64,000 nucleotides of DNA from Mytilisepta virgata (taxonomy: Eukaryota > Mollusca > Bivalvia > Mytilida > Mytilidae). The translations under genes were made by a program, and so were the position numbers. Positions 10,714 through 21,018 of this stretch are shown piece after piece; within the stretch, counting starts at the first letter, position 1, and every line of letters starts with the position of its first letter. The notes beneath the pieces are model-generated. The model saw only the letters and a list, made by a program, of their open reading frames with translations. It had not been told where the DNA came from and searched no databases. Where the stretch lies: positions 28,660,150-28,724,149 of the forward strand of contig CM051514.1 of NCBI GenBank assembly GCA_028015205.1, in the 5' to 3' direction.

Positions 10714-10988
10714 AACAACTACGAACTCTATCCTAACTAATCATCCCAAGAAATATATGCATAAATATATAATCAGACAATAATAAATACAACGATGAAT
10801 AATTATTAAGTGTCCATATTCACACGTTTGTCACTCGATCACATGGGCAGTAAAAGAAAAACAAGAGCATATAAATAGTGCCAGAATGACTTCAGAAATA
10901 AATGTACTTATAACTCACATAACAAGTCTTGAAATACCATCCTAACCTCTTGAAATACCATCCTAACCTTACCTTTATCGTAGCAATA
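10714..10988 (-). repeat. 5' LTR of the retrotransposon
   Basis: This is the partner of 6094-6334. It is longer because of an internal duplication of about 21 bp ('cttgaaataccatcctaacc' twice, near 10931-10975) and an 8-bp insertion. The divergence between the two LTRs is evident by eye and dates the insertion as old. Confidence 0.75.
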
Positions 10989-11039
10989 CTGTGTCAGATA
11001 AATAAAAATGAATCACGAATATTATGAAATTAAAAGCAA

Positions 11040-11345
11040 TATAATTCCACAAATCAAGGCCGGTCTGCGACCAGCTACATAGAATAGAGAATGGAAACGG
11101 GGAATGTGTCAAAGAGACAACAACCCGACCAAAGAGCAGAAAACAGCTTAAAGCTACCAATGGGCCTTGAACACACGAGAAAATTCCGCACCCGGAAGCG
11201 GGCTATAGCTGGCCCCTAAATAATAATGTATACTAGTTCAGCAAAATGGACGGCACACTAAACTCCGAAACATAAAAATGAATCAAAATTCCAAAAACAC
11301 ACAAAAATAACAAAGGCTAGAGGTTCCTGATTTGGGACAGGCGCA
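11040..11345 (+). repeat. Dispersed repeat, family C (copy 1)
   Basis: The block contains 'gagaatggaaacggggaatg', 'gaccaaagagcagaaaacag' and 'gaaaattccgcacccggaag'. A piece of it recurs at 54125-54212 and a small piece ('caagaccggtctgaggcccgc') near 13142, all on the + strand. It is non-coding and probably a small transposable element. Confidence 0.5.
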
Positions 11346-12619
11346 AATATGCGGCGGAGTTAAACATGTTTTGTGAGATCTCAACACTCCTCCTATACCT
11401 ATAACCAATGTGGAATAAACAAACACACAGCGATACAAACAGTAAAACTCAGTTCAAAAGATGTCGGATGTTAAAAAAAAGGTAACAGGGGAAACAACAT
11501 AAGATGTGTGTAGATACAATATCAAAAAGGGGATACCAAGTTTTCATATACTTTGTGATCTTGGATTTTTTTTTAATTTGTTAACAATAGCATACATACA
11601 TGTACTACCATAAAATATACACAGTTTTAACCAAAAAGGTATTCTTATACAAAACATGAATAAGGGTTGCAAAAAATAAATAAAAAAAAAACTCAAATAC
11701 ATTGGAACAAAACAAACACAATTACATTGTAATTATATTTTAAACGGGTAATTTTTATCTCTTACCCAACTTGAGTTACCAGGGCGCAATTACCGAACAC
11801 TGGTAAGTCGCCCACCAAGAAAAAAAAATTAAAAAAAAATTAAAAAAATAAAAAAATGCATTCATGTTCAGTTCGGTTATTATTGGCAACGCTGTATTAA
11901 TTGCAGTTCTTCATACTGAAAATCTCCGAGAGGATTTCTACACGGGGTTATACAGTACGACCAAAACAAACCCTTGTGGATAAGGTTACTTCGAGCACGA
12001 CACAGTGGGATGCACGACAATACATCTGTGCCTGGTTGTAGCCTGCTGAATTATTTAAACATGACTCCAATTATATAATATTTTAATAGCACCCTATACT
12101 ATTATGATAATTTGTTATTATATTGATTCATTCATGTTAAAATATACCATTTCAAAAGATTGGTCTACAAAATAATACTATTTATGTGCAGGAAAGTTTT
12201 GTTTAGACGCATGTCTTTTAATTCTATGTAATAAAAACTTTGGCAGTCAGAACTTTTTGCGATCTTTATCATTTGTCTTTAATAATTTAAACAAATCGTG
12301 ACGGTTGAGATATAATATTTATCAGAGATGCACTTTACAATTTACCCTTGATAAATTGTCAATAAAGTTATTTCAAAATATGGCCATACCATTAAAATCG
12401 CATTAAAGATTTATGCTTAATGTTTACAAAACTACACGATTTCGTATTACATATTAGGTATGCAGAAATTAGTCAGACCAGGAAAAACATGGAGTATATG
12501 TATACAAATTATCCTATCTCAATTACGTACTGTCCAACCATTTTACAGTTATAGCAAGCGGTCAACATGTTAGTAATCATAGTATATTGGATTTTATAGT
12601 ATGGTTTATACACCAGAGT
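11346..12619. other. Intergenic, no gene seen
   Basis: AT-rich sequence with A homopolymers near 11820-11860. No supported open frame, RNA gene or repeat. Confidence 0.5.
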
Positions 12620-12850
12620 GATAGATAAGGCAGAGGTTTAGGTACCCATAAAACCGGTTAAATACCCCACCAGTTTTCAGTGTCTATTCCTTTGTGTACC
12701 AGGACTATTCTGACTCTCTGTTGCGTTTTTGTTTGTGTTTTGTGCTCTTTTGTATTATTTTTTGTCTGGGTTTTTTTTTGTTGGGTTGCCTTGATTGATA
12801 TGTGTGTGTCATTGCTGACTTTTCCTGTTATCCATTTTGTTGTTTATACA
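12620..12850 (+). repeat. SINE-like dispersed repeat, family A (longest copy)
   Basis: Reads 'agataaggcagaggttta', 'ataaaaccggtt', 'ctgactctctgttgcg', 'gtttgtgttttgtgctc', 'ccttgattgatatgtg' and 'cattgctgacttttcctg'. The same blocks in the same order appear in reverse orientation at 27880-28115. The open frame over 12680-12910 is a by-product of the T/G-rich composition and not a gene. Confidence 0.55.
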
Positions 12851-14150
12851 ATGCACAGCACAACTAGATTTTCGGACATCTTTATCGTTCATTCTACCGA
12901 GCACAAATAAAAACATATACTCTAAGATAATGTATGATTATTCCGTTGTCACAACAATATGTAAAATTTAAAAGAAGCTTAAAACAATAGAACTTTACTC
13001 GACAATGGAGATATTTCTGAAATTTGAATATGATGAGCGCGATATCAAAAATTGTGCAAAACTAGGTTGAATTCCTTTTTTATAGTTAAAAGTAACATAG
13101 AATCACATTGTAAATGCCACGTTATGTGATCTTACAAGCAATCAAGACCGGTCTGAGGCCCGCTTCATGTACAGGAAAATTGCTTCTGGTGTTTCTTGAA
13201 TTACTACAAGGAAGTATGTCTGTTTTTTTTTAATACCGTGTGAAAATATTAAAAATCCAAAACTGAAGAGTTGCATGTACTCTTCTTCTGCTCATGCTTG
13301 AATTCGGCAAACGGATGAAGGTATTAACAAGAAATATTATTTAGTTTATGTCTATTTTGTTATTTTTTTTCTAGTCATCGAGCTAAACATAGCTGGTCTA
13401 CTGTAAGAATATTGATGACAATCGTCAAAAATTAGAGTTCTTGGTATGATTTACATGCTTTTTGTATAAAGTTTAAATGAAATCAAGCCATTTTAACGAA
13501 ATTACATAACATTTCGTACTTGTATTCTTTCTCTTAATTAATCCTAGGTTAATATCGATTATAGGTCAGACTTTTGCCTTTGTATATGCTGTCTCAACAC
13601 AAACCAAAACAAGAAAGGGAAAACTGCCAAATGAAAAACGTCACTTTTGTTAAAAATATTATATTAACAATATTGAACGTCGCGTAATATTTTTCGTATA
13701 TTGGTATTTTCACTGCTGATTAGTTGTCAGTCCACGAAATGGCCATACAATGCAGCAAATTAATTTCGTTATTTTGTGATACATTTTATTACACCACTAT
13801 CTGTGCTAAAGGAGTTATCATGGTGATACGTTTTATTGTTGGAGGTGGCGGAAAACATGGAGAAAAACTACAGAAAATAAGACGAGAACTGGCAATCCCT
13901 GTGAATATCGCAGTAACCATTGGTTTCACACAACCTCAGTCTTGACAGACGAAGACCCGTTTGCAGTAACAACAAACTACCCAGATTACTCTTAAATCGT
14001 ATTGTCGAAAATACATTACTTTTTTGCATCAGATTTACATTAAACATTGAAAATGTTCTATCCTTCCAACAGTGTTGTCATTATGGGATAATGTATTAGA
14101 AATCGAAACAAATATTTTTATAACTGTATGGCCTGCAGACTGTATTACTA
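12851..14150. other. Intergenic downstream of the AnmK-like gene, no gene seen
   Basis: No supported gene. A family C fragment lies near 13136-13175. For the minus-strand gene that ends at 14281, possible AATAAA signals on the minus strand fall at about 13831 and 13788, some 450 bp past the stop; their use is inference. The open frame at 13724-13945 has no recognisable motif. Confidence 0.4.
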
Positions 14151-14245
14151 CAGTAGAATCTCGATTTCTCTAACTCGATGGGGTCTGTAAAATGAGTTCG
14201 AGGTATCACCAGTTCGATCAATCGAGGTTCGGATAGGTTTTGGTT
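14151..14245. mobile_element. Possible pogo/Tc1-type terminal inverted repeats
   Basis: The sequence cagtagaatctcgatttct resembles the CAGT...CCTCG termini of pogo/Tigger-like elements. About 60 bp later cgaggttcgg is its partial reverse complement. The interior is only a few tens of bases, so this would be a heavily deleted, non-autonomous remnant. Confidence 0.3.
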
Positions 14246-14280
14246 CCGAACCCGCTTTAAATCTTTGTATAAAGTATTCC

Positions 14281-16356
14281 TTAGACTTTATTTCGCTCAA
14301 TCAGATATCGTATAATCTTTGAAATACTGTTACTTGAACGTGCTGGTCTATGTATACTTCCGGAAATAGAATTACATTTACTTCCCGTAACAGAGCACAT
14401 TACATTTTCCTGATTTAAAAGACTTTGCAAACCAAGAAATGCAAATATAAGTGCTTCTTTGAATTCTATGGTGTTTCGGTCAGCCTTTTCTAACACAAAG
14501 CATTGGTTGTCTAGCTTCGTACGAAAGATTTCCATTAAACATGTGTTAAAGGCACCGCCACCAGTAACCAATATTTTGATGTTAGTTCTATCTATAGAAA
14601 TGCCTTCTATACACAAGGAATCCCGCGCATGCTTACAAGCTTCTAATAGTTTATCTGTAATATGTTCTGTGTAAGTCCTAAGTAAATCCGGTATGCTATA
14701 CTCATTTACCTGAAATAAACAAGTCATACATAGTTCTTGGGTTCGTTTTATTGATTTTATAATGTTTTATCTTATTTCTCTTTTTGTTTCATTTACTTAT
14801 TTAAAACAAAGATCAAAATGTCATGGGATTTTCGACGTTGAATGAAAGCTACCTATATCATGTTGTATATGTAATAAAAGATAAACGAACAAAAACGTGC
14901 TGCTTACGGCTGCATTGCGTACTTAACCACCGTTTTATCAGGAATACTCCGGAATTTTTTAAAATAAACGACATACAAAACATATAAATTGTCCGTTTCC
15001 CTTTGTTGTAACAACACATACACTTTTGCTATATAATCATTGGAAAGTACAAATATGTGCTACATGGTAACCGGTGCTCGTCTAAGATTTCGTCTTTTTC
15101 GAGCGTTTTAGTGTACAGTGTTTATATTATTTGAATTTATGAATATGCTTGTACTAAAATTAATTTAAATTAGTATTTTCTATCAGTCAACATTGAAAAA
15201 CTAATTTCTTACTTTAATATAAAATAAAATAAAAACTTGTAGTAGTGCCTTCGACCAAACCTTGTCTTCAGATGGATTTGCGGTCCTTTTGAATTTGTTC
15301 AATAAGTTTCTGGTTTATTATTTTGGATGTACACATGTTCTACCTTGAGGACTGCAGTGCATCTTAAATTGTTTCTGAGAACGTTTTATGCAAATTTCAT
15401 AACCAGTATATTTACATTAAATATACAAACATGACAATAACATTATAAAACTTTTGTTATAGCTCAGTTAGGAGGTAACGTAAAAATTAATGTTCCATCC
15501 GTTGTTGTTTTGATACTTTGATGTTCTGGTGAATGATTACAATTTTTATCATAAAACAACCTTGTGCATTTATTTTCAATTTTAAGACTAGAATTTACAA
15601 AACAATACTTACATCAAGAATAGGAAGTATTTGAGAACAAATCCACTCAGCATCAAGCGATTTCGGTGGAAGTTGAGTATAAAATGGTAAAGCATCTAAT
15701 TTCTCGAGCACTTCAACAATAATTGTACCCTTGGCGGCTATATCACCATCTTGATCATAATTTAACCTCTGATCAAATTGTTTGGCGAGCCTGTTAGAAA
15801 CATAGTTGCATGGACAAATGTCATATCCTCGTGATCCTTTTAACCCGATGTTGGCAATTCCACCAAGGTTTATGCATATGTCATATGAATTGAACAAGAA
15901 CCGTTCGCCGTTGGGAACTAATGGAGCACCTTGTCCACCCAAAGCTACATCTTTGCTACGGAAATTGCAAATAAATGGTTGTTTCATGTAAATAGCTGTA
16001 GTCTCGCCGTCGCCTAACTGGAAAGTATACCCACGATCAGGCTGGTGAAAGACAGTGTGTCCATGAGACGCAATGCAATCCAAATTTGTTATGTCTTCAT
16101 CTTCTATAAATTCTTTCACGGTTTGTCCTATGAAATGACCATAGTCAACATTAAGTTTTATGAGATCTTCACCACTAAGTTTATTTGCGTTTCGAAGTCG
16201 GTCTTCCCATTCTTTTGTATAAGGAATAGTTATTGCTTTAAGTATACGGTAACACCATGTGTCGGTCTGGGTTTCTCCTTTGAACTCGACGTAGCAAAGA
16301 TCCAAGCCATCCATCGAGGATCCCGACATACACCCAATGGCAAAAAAAGAGTCCAT
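14281..16356 (-). CDS. anmK: AnmK-family anhydro-N-acetylmuramic acid kinase, two exons
   Basis: The coding exons are 16356-15613 (248 codons from the ATG) and 14709-14281 (142 codons plus stop), joined at phase 0 for a 390-residue protein, close to the usual 370-390 of bacterial AnmK. AnmK phosphorylates 1,6-anhydro-MurNAc, opening the anhydro ring to give MurNAc-6-phosphate in peptidoglycan recycling; it belongs to the ASKHA kinase fold. Visible landmarks: GCMSGSSMDG at residues 8-17 (nucleotide binding), DCIASHGHTVFHQP (93-106), DVALGGQGAPLVP (136-148), CINLGGIANI (161-170), GYDICPCN (177-184) whose Asp179 aligns with the catalytic Asp, PPKSLDAEW (230-238), then in exon 2 ILVTGGGAFN (294-303) and EFKEALIFAFLG. 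The wording of these blocks is closest to what I recall of Bacteroidetes-type AnmK. No signal peptide is seen, so it should be cytosolic. All key motifs are intact. The substrate is inferred from family membership; in an animal it might act on muropeptide sugars from food or symbionts. Confidence 0.9.
14710..15612 (-). other. Intron of the AnmK-like gene
   Basis: This 903-bp phase-0 intron starts with donor GTAAGTATTG after the codon for Asp248 and ends with TTGTTTATTTCAG before Val249. It is AT-rich with no coding content. Its presence inside a conserved catalytic fold is the main evidence that the gene is eukaryotic and not bacterial contamination. I see no additional exon inside it. Confidence 0.85.
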
Positions 16357-18350
16357 ATTGTATCAGATTCAACGTTTCAACGTTACGATAGTCCCCACAT
16401 AATGATATAAATTAGCTTATCGCGAGTTACATTTATTATGTAGTGTCATTTTATAGTACGGCGTTCGTATTGATACGATTTGGCCATAGGTAGTCCTTTG
16501 AAATTTACTTTACTTATGTACATATTCGCACAGGTGAATTTCATAACTATCCAGTGTTTGAAACCCAAACACTTCAAACACATACACGTTAATTAAAATG
16601 TATGCAAACAAGCCAATTTTGATCAAGAACAACCATTATGAGTTTCCACCACAGCAGTGGTCAGACGGCTGATCACTCTTAATTGACAAACCTTATTTGA
16701 AATTCAATCATGCTAAAAATGTTACATTTTCTTTTCATTCGGTTTAACTTATAAGTGTGTATATAAGGTCAGATAGTCTTACATGCTAAATACACCAAGT
16801 TTGGAGACTTGTTCTAGTGTTTAACGACCAGCAGCTTTTGCTGACATTAGAGAGGGATACTTGGATTCTGATCTAACTATGCATGTAAACATAGAATATA
16901 AATGGATAGGCCGAGTTTTCAAATTAAAATGTTACTAAAAGCTATTACAAAACATTTGAAATAGTTACCAGTGTGAAATCGACAAACTATTTTTATCTTG
17001 TCAAAAGATAACGAAGTTTACTTGTACTTCATTCACACATTACAAACAAATACATCCATAAAATGTAATCGTTTCCAAATTTTATGGTTGTATTTATTCA
17101 CTTCTATTTATTTGATGGAAACCAATATGCACCATATTACTAGTATAAATGAAATATTATCATGGTACAGTAAATATAATTTAATGAGAAGGTACAATTT
17201 CGAGGAAATATCGATACAATATGAATACTCTTTACTTTGAGATAACATGCCATATTCATGTCGTACAGAAACAAACTTGTCTAATACCGAGAGTGTGGGG
17301 TGGATTAATTAATACATGTAACTTATTGAGTCGTATGTAATAAGTGAGGTGGTCAATACAAGGTTCATCATTACAGCTTACCTGAAACTGTTGAAAGAAT
17401 AAGAGAAACAGAACCTTACTTCGGTGGCAATGATTATCACATTTCTATAGAATAAATACATTGCACTTAATTAGAGACACAGAATCTTACTTCGTGGCTG
17501 TAGAAATACGATAATATACTGCTCGCGAAGTACGACTCTATATAGAAACCTGTTCTCCGTCACCTCCTTAAGATAATTACATGATTCCTGGTCCCTGTTT
17601 CATATTTGTACGACTACGATCTAGACTGGTTCCCTGGCGTCAATAGAACAAAGACACTGAAGACCTCATGGAATGCAAAGTCGAAAATAAAAGGTTAAAG
17701 ACGATCTTTTGTATTTCGTAATCAGCACCTTATAACTACCAAAAAAAACATTACCTCAATTGCTATATCGTAGAGCAATGAAAATTAAGAAAAAAATCTC
17801 GATACAGTCTATGGCATAAAAAGTAAACCAGAATCGACTTCTTCGTTCAGGGGGGTGTGTGATATAGGGGTGAAAAAAGTGGGATCTGGGAAAAGGAAGA
17901 AAGTGGAATATTGCTATAATGTGGTATGTGGGAAAAACCCGCCAAAATAAAACAAAAAGAATGTGTTTTTTTATAATTATTTATTATTAGCCATTTCAGA
18001 TCATTTCTTATTACATTGATTGTGGTGAAATACCAGGATTTCCGAGTGAAATAAAATTCGATAATTCATCCAGTGAAATCTCAAGTCATATTTCACTCCT
18101 GAACAACGTTGCTATATAAAGGTTGACGAGTAGTCACAAAAAACATAATCCCTTGTATTCCCTCTTCAAATCTTATGAATATATGGAATATGACAATGTA
18201 ATAAACAGAGTAACTGATCTGGAAATTCGAGAACTAGTACCAAAGATCTGCAACTCTTGACATCGCGCATTCGTGAATCAATGTGTTGTTCGGTAACTCG
18301 TAGATTGGTATATGAATTTCAAGATTATTTATACTATAAATATTTAAGAT
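16357..18350. other. Upstream region of the AnmK-like gene, no further gene seen
   Basis: AT-rich. It must contain the promoter and 5' UTR of the minus-strand AnmK-like gene, but I cannot place a TATA box or initiator with confidence. The open frame at 16998-17240 has no recognisable feature. Confidence 0.4.
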
Positions 18351-18354
18351 CTAT

Positions 18355-18720
18355 TCAAAGGAGACAAATATACCTATGGAGCAATCCAAAAAACGCAATC
18401 CATTAGACAGACAAAACCCGGTAAAATAAATGAACAACCACAAGCACAACAAATAAACACTGAAAACTAAAAAACAATGAACAACACGAACTACTATAAA
18501 AGCCAGGAGTGAACACAAATGCTCTGGAAGGGTAAGCAGTTCCTGCTCCGTATACGGCACTCGTCGTGAAGTTTAATCCGGTGGTAATCACAAATTGGTG
18601 GCGGTACAATGTGATGACAAAACGTCACCTTAGATATTGGAACACTGTAACGATCAATCAATTCGTGATGACGACAGTAAAATGTCCTAAGTGATGAATA
18701 ACAAAATCAATGTTCATAAC
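18355..18720 (+). repeat. Dispersed repeat, family B (copy 1)
   Basis: The segment holds 'aacgcaatccattagacag', 'aataaacactgaaaactaa', 'ctactataaaagccaggag', 'actcgtcgtgaag' and 'caatcaattcgtgatgac'. It aligns end to end with 63605-64000 (+), in diverged form with 43255-43610 (+), and in reverse with 46850-47010 and 54820-54960. The open frames here (18351-18609 minus) are repeat by-products. The length and dispersed distribution suggest a non-autonomous transposable element. Confidence 0.6.
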
Positions 18721-20880
18721 TCTAAATAAAACAAACCACTAACACTAAAAATTTTTGGAAGAATCAATCTAAGATCTTCTAAAGGAAACCTTTGGGTAGA
18801 AAATCGAATAACCTTCAAAGAAATGGAATCAAGGGGCAAGAGACGCAGCAGCAATGGATCTGTGGATAAGTAAAACAATGGACGTTAGTGTGTCAGAAAA
18901 AAAATAATCAAAGATATCATGCTTGTAATTAAATACGCCATACGCGCATTTTGTCTGCATCAGACTTATCATTGACGATAGAATCAAATTAGTTTAAAGG
19001 CCAAATCAAGTATAGAGTTGAAGAGCGTTAAGACCCAAAATTCAAGGTTATCCCAAATACAACTAAGGTAATGAGCTGTGCCTGAGGTAGAACATTCTTA
19101 CTTTTATATCAGTGTTACATGTAGCAGATCTCAGTAGTTCCTGCTTAACTCTTCATTAGCAAAGAAGAAAAAAAAACAGCAAACTGAATGAATCTAGGTG
19201 GCTATGCATCGACACTTGGTGTTTCTTTATATATCGTACAAACCAGAATTTGCCCTAAATGCAACAGACACTAATATATCTGATATGTTGCTCCATGAGT
19301 AAAAGTGATTGGAAGATTATTAATCATCACTGAGGATCAATTGGCATTAGATATTACACATGAAAAAAAGGTCTGTGTATGGAGTAATACCGGGGGCGAT
19401 GGTATAAAGACCCAGTGTAACATGCAAAAAAGAAATCCATAGATCTTCGCACGATCTGAAATGCAGTGGAACAACAAAAAGGCAAGCAGACAGTTCTGGC
19501 CCCAAACGGAGCATTATGGAAAATCCAAATCTGGGATTTAGGAGAATTGAAAAACAGTGGGAAGTGGGAAAAATGGAAATTAGCACCCTGTGTCACCACC
19601 TTCTTCGTTGTTAATAAACACGGAGGACAAAAAACACAACCCGTCTTGTATGACCAATGATGCATCGAATATTTAGTTTTAAATTTACAAGATACTGATA
19701 CATTGTGTATAATTGAAAAAAAAGTAAAAACGGATTTGGAAAATGAATGAAGAGAAACTTACGTTGATTTGCTTTTCTTCTTCATTCCAAGCTACTTTTG
19801 TCGGTTCAGGCATACTCAATTATCCGTCTTTTTCGATTTCATTTAAGCATAACTAAAGCAGAATTCTAATCTAAAGTTTATACAATCCTGTTTGTTCCTC
19901 AAATATTTGGTATATATGTGTAGACATGCATAATAAGTGATCGTTGTAATTCAAGTACTCAACTATTCGAAAATATACAAGTTGCTTTCTTATGGGGTAT
20001 TCATGCAAAAAAATGCAACGATCAATTATGTTTTCCAATAATCAGCCTTATAACAATGACGTTAATCATGTAATATTTATAATCATAATAATAATCGTAA
20101 ATGCTTTGTGAGGAAACCATCGACCCTGAAGAATATAATAAAATGTTTGACTATATTGTAAATTAACCGTATCTTATAGGTTCTATAGAAAGAGACAAAT
20201 CTTAGAATAACAAGAAAAATAAATGGAAATGGTGATCTGTCAAAAGGGGCGTAAGACGACTAAAATGTATAAAATACAATCTTAGAATAAATGTCTTCAC
20301 ATTACATGTACATGTTGAATTCCTAAAGTCAATGGCTGGAAATGAACTTTCGCAGGAATTTTCTTATACATGTATATTACACATGTCTGTAAATGAGTTC
20401 TCGCATGGAAATTTTAATATATACATGTTTATCATATACTTATAGAAAATAAAGGTATTACTAAAATTTTGCCCTACGATAAAATTGGAAATTGTATATA
20501 TGTCTGCCCAAATCTTATAGGAATTGGCTTAGCAGGCTGATATGACTTTGGTATCAACTGTTTCCGGTTTATATAAACTAAATCAGTTTCATATTACACC
20601 CTAATCCGTCATCGCGTGATAAATCAGTCGTTTCCGTAATCGATTCTAAACATACTAGTACATAGAAACACGGCAGACGATAGCGGGACGAAACTGTGGA
20701 TTATATTAATTCGCTCAAAAATATTAAGTGACAAAACAGTTTAACTAAATGGACGAGGGACAATGACGATTTGCAGTGCCTTGAGGATATTCGGTAATAC
20801 GGCAATGAAACTGAAATCATTGAGATAAGAATTTTCATCGAGACCTATAAAACACCAATGTTGAAGTATATGATAAAAAT
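18721..20880. other. Intergenic, no gene seen
   Basis: No supported gene. The overlapping open frames around 19347-19665 occur on both strands over one G+C-richer patch and show no family motif. Confidence 0.4.
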
Positions 20881-21018
20881 ATCATAACATGTCATTATTC
20901 ATATCAGACCCATTATCATCCAATGGTCAAAATCATCCCTTGAGCCTGGCAACTCTCGGGCTGATATCTTGACCTAGGGCTGATAATAGGTGTGATATGA
21001 AAAATGCCGTGTTATAAT
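20881..21018. repeat. Imperfect hairpin element 1 (~64-bp arms)
   Basis: The left arm (20881-20944) and the reverse complement of the right arm (20955-21018) share blocks such as TTCATATCA, ATTATCA and GGTCAA, in the same order and spacing, around a loop of about 10 bp. The arms are diverged, so the stem would be interrupted. The left arm also resembles the left arm of the hairpin at 39965-40122 around TTCATATCA. Non-coding. Confidence 0.6.

Larger units (their letters stand above)
6094..10988 (-). mobile_element. Decayed Ty3/Gypsy-type LTR retrotransposon
   Basis: Two similar direct repeats bound a minus-strand internal region with the order gag, protease, reverse transcriptase, RNase H, integrase zinc finger and an unknown 3' ORF. 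RT/RNase H upstream of integrase is the Ty3/Gypsy order. The copy is dead: gag is broken at a C tract (coding sense), protease, RT and RNase H have frameshifts, and the integrase catalytic core is missing. The two LTRs differ by many substitutions and small indels, so the insertion is old. The ends do not show a clean TG...CA, so boundaries are approximate, and I see no target-site duplication. Confidence 0.85.

Noticed and set aside
14160..14235. Arm-like 'ctcgat' / 'ttcgatcaatcgagg' motifs as a possible tRNA or regulatory stem
   Set aside because: No tRNA cloverleaf or B box (GGTTCGANTCC); better explained as transposon termini.
16045..16410. 121-codon + frame over the AnmK-like gene
   Set aside because: Shadow of the conserved minus-strand exon 1, which has clear family motifs.
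19347..19665. Open frames on both strands around 19.35-19.67 kb
   Set aside because: Mutually antisense over the same bases, no domain, no splice context; likely an unidentified repeat.
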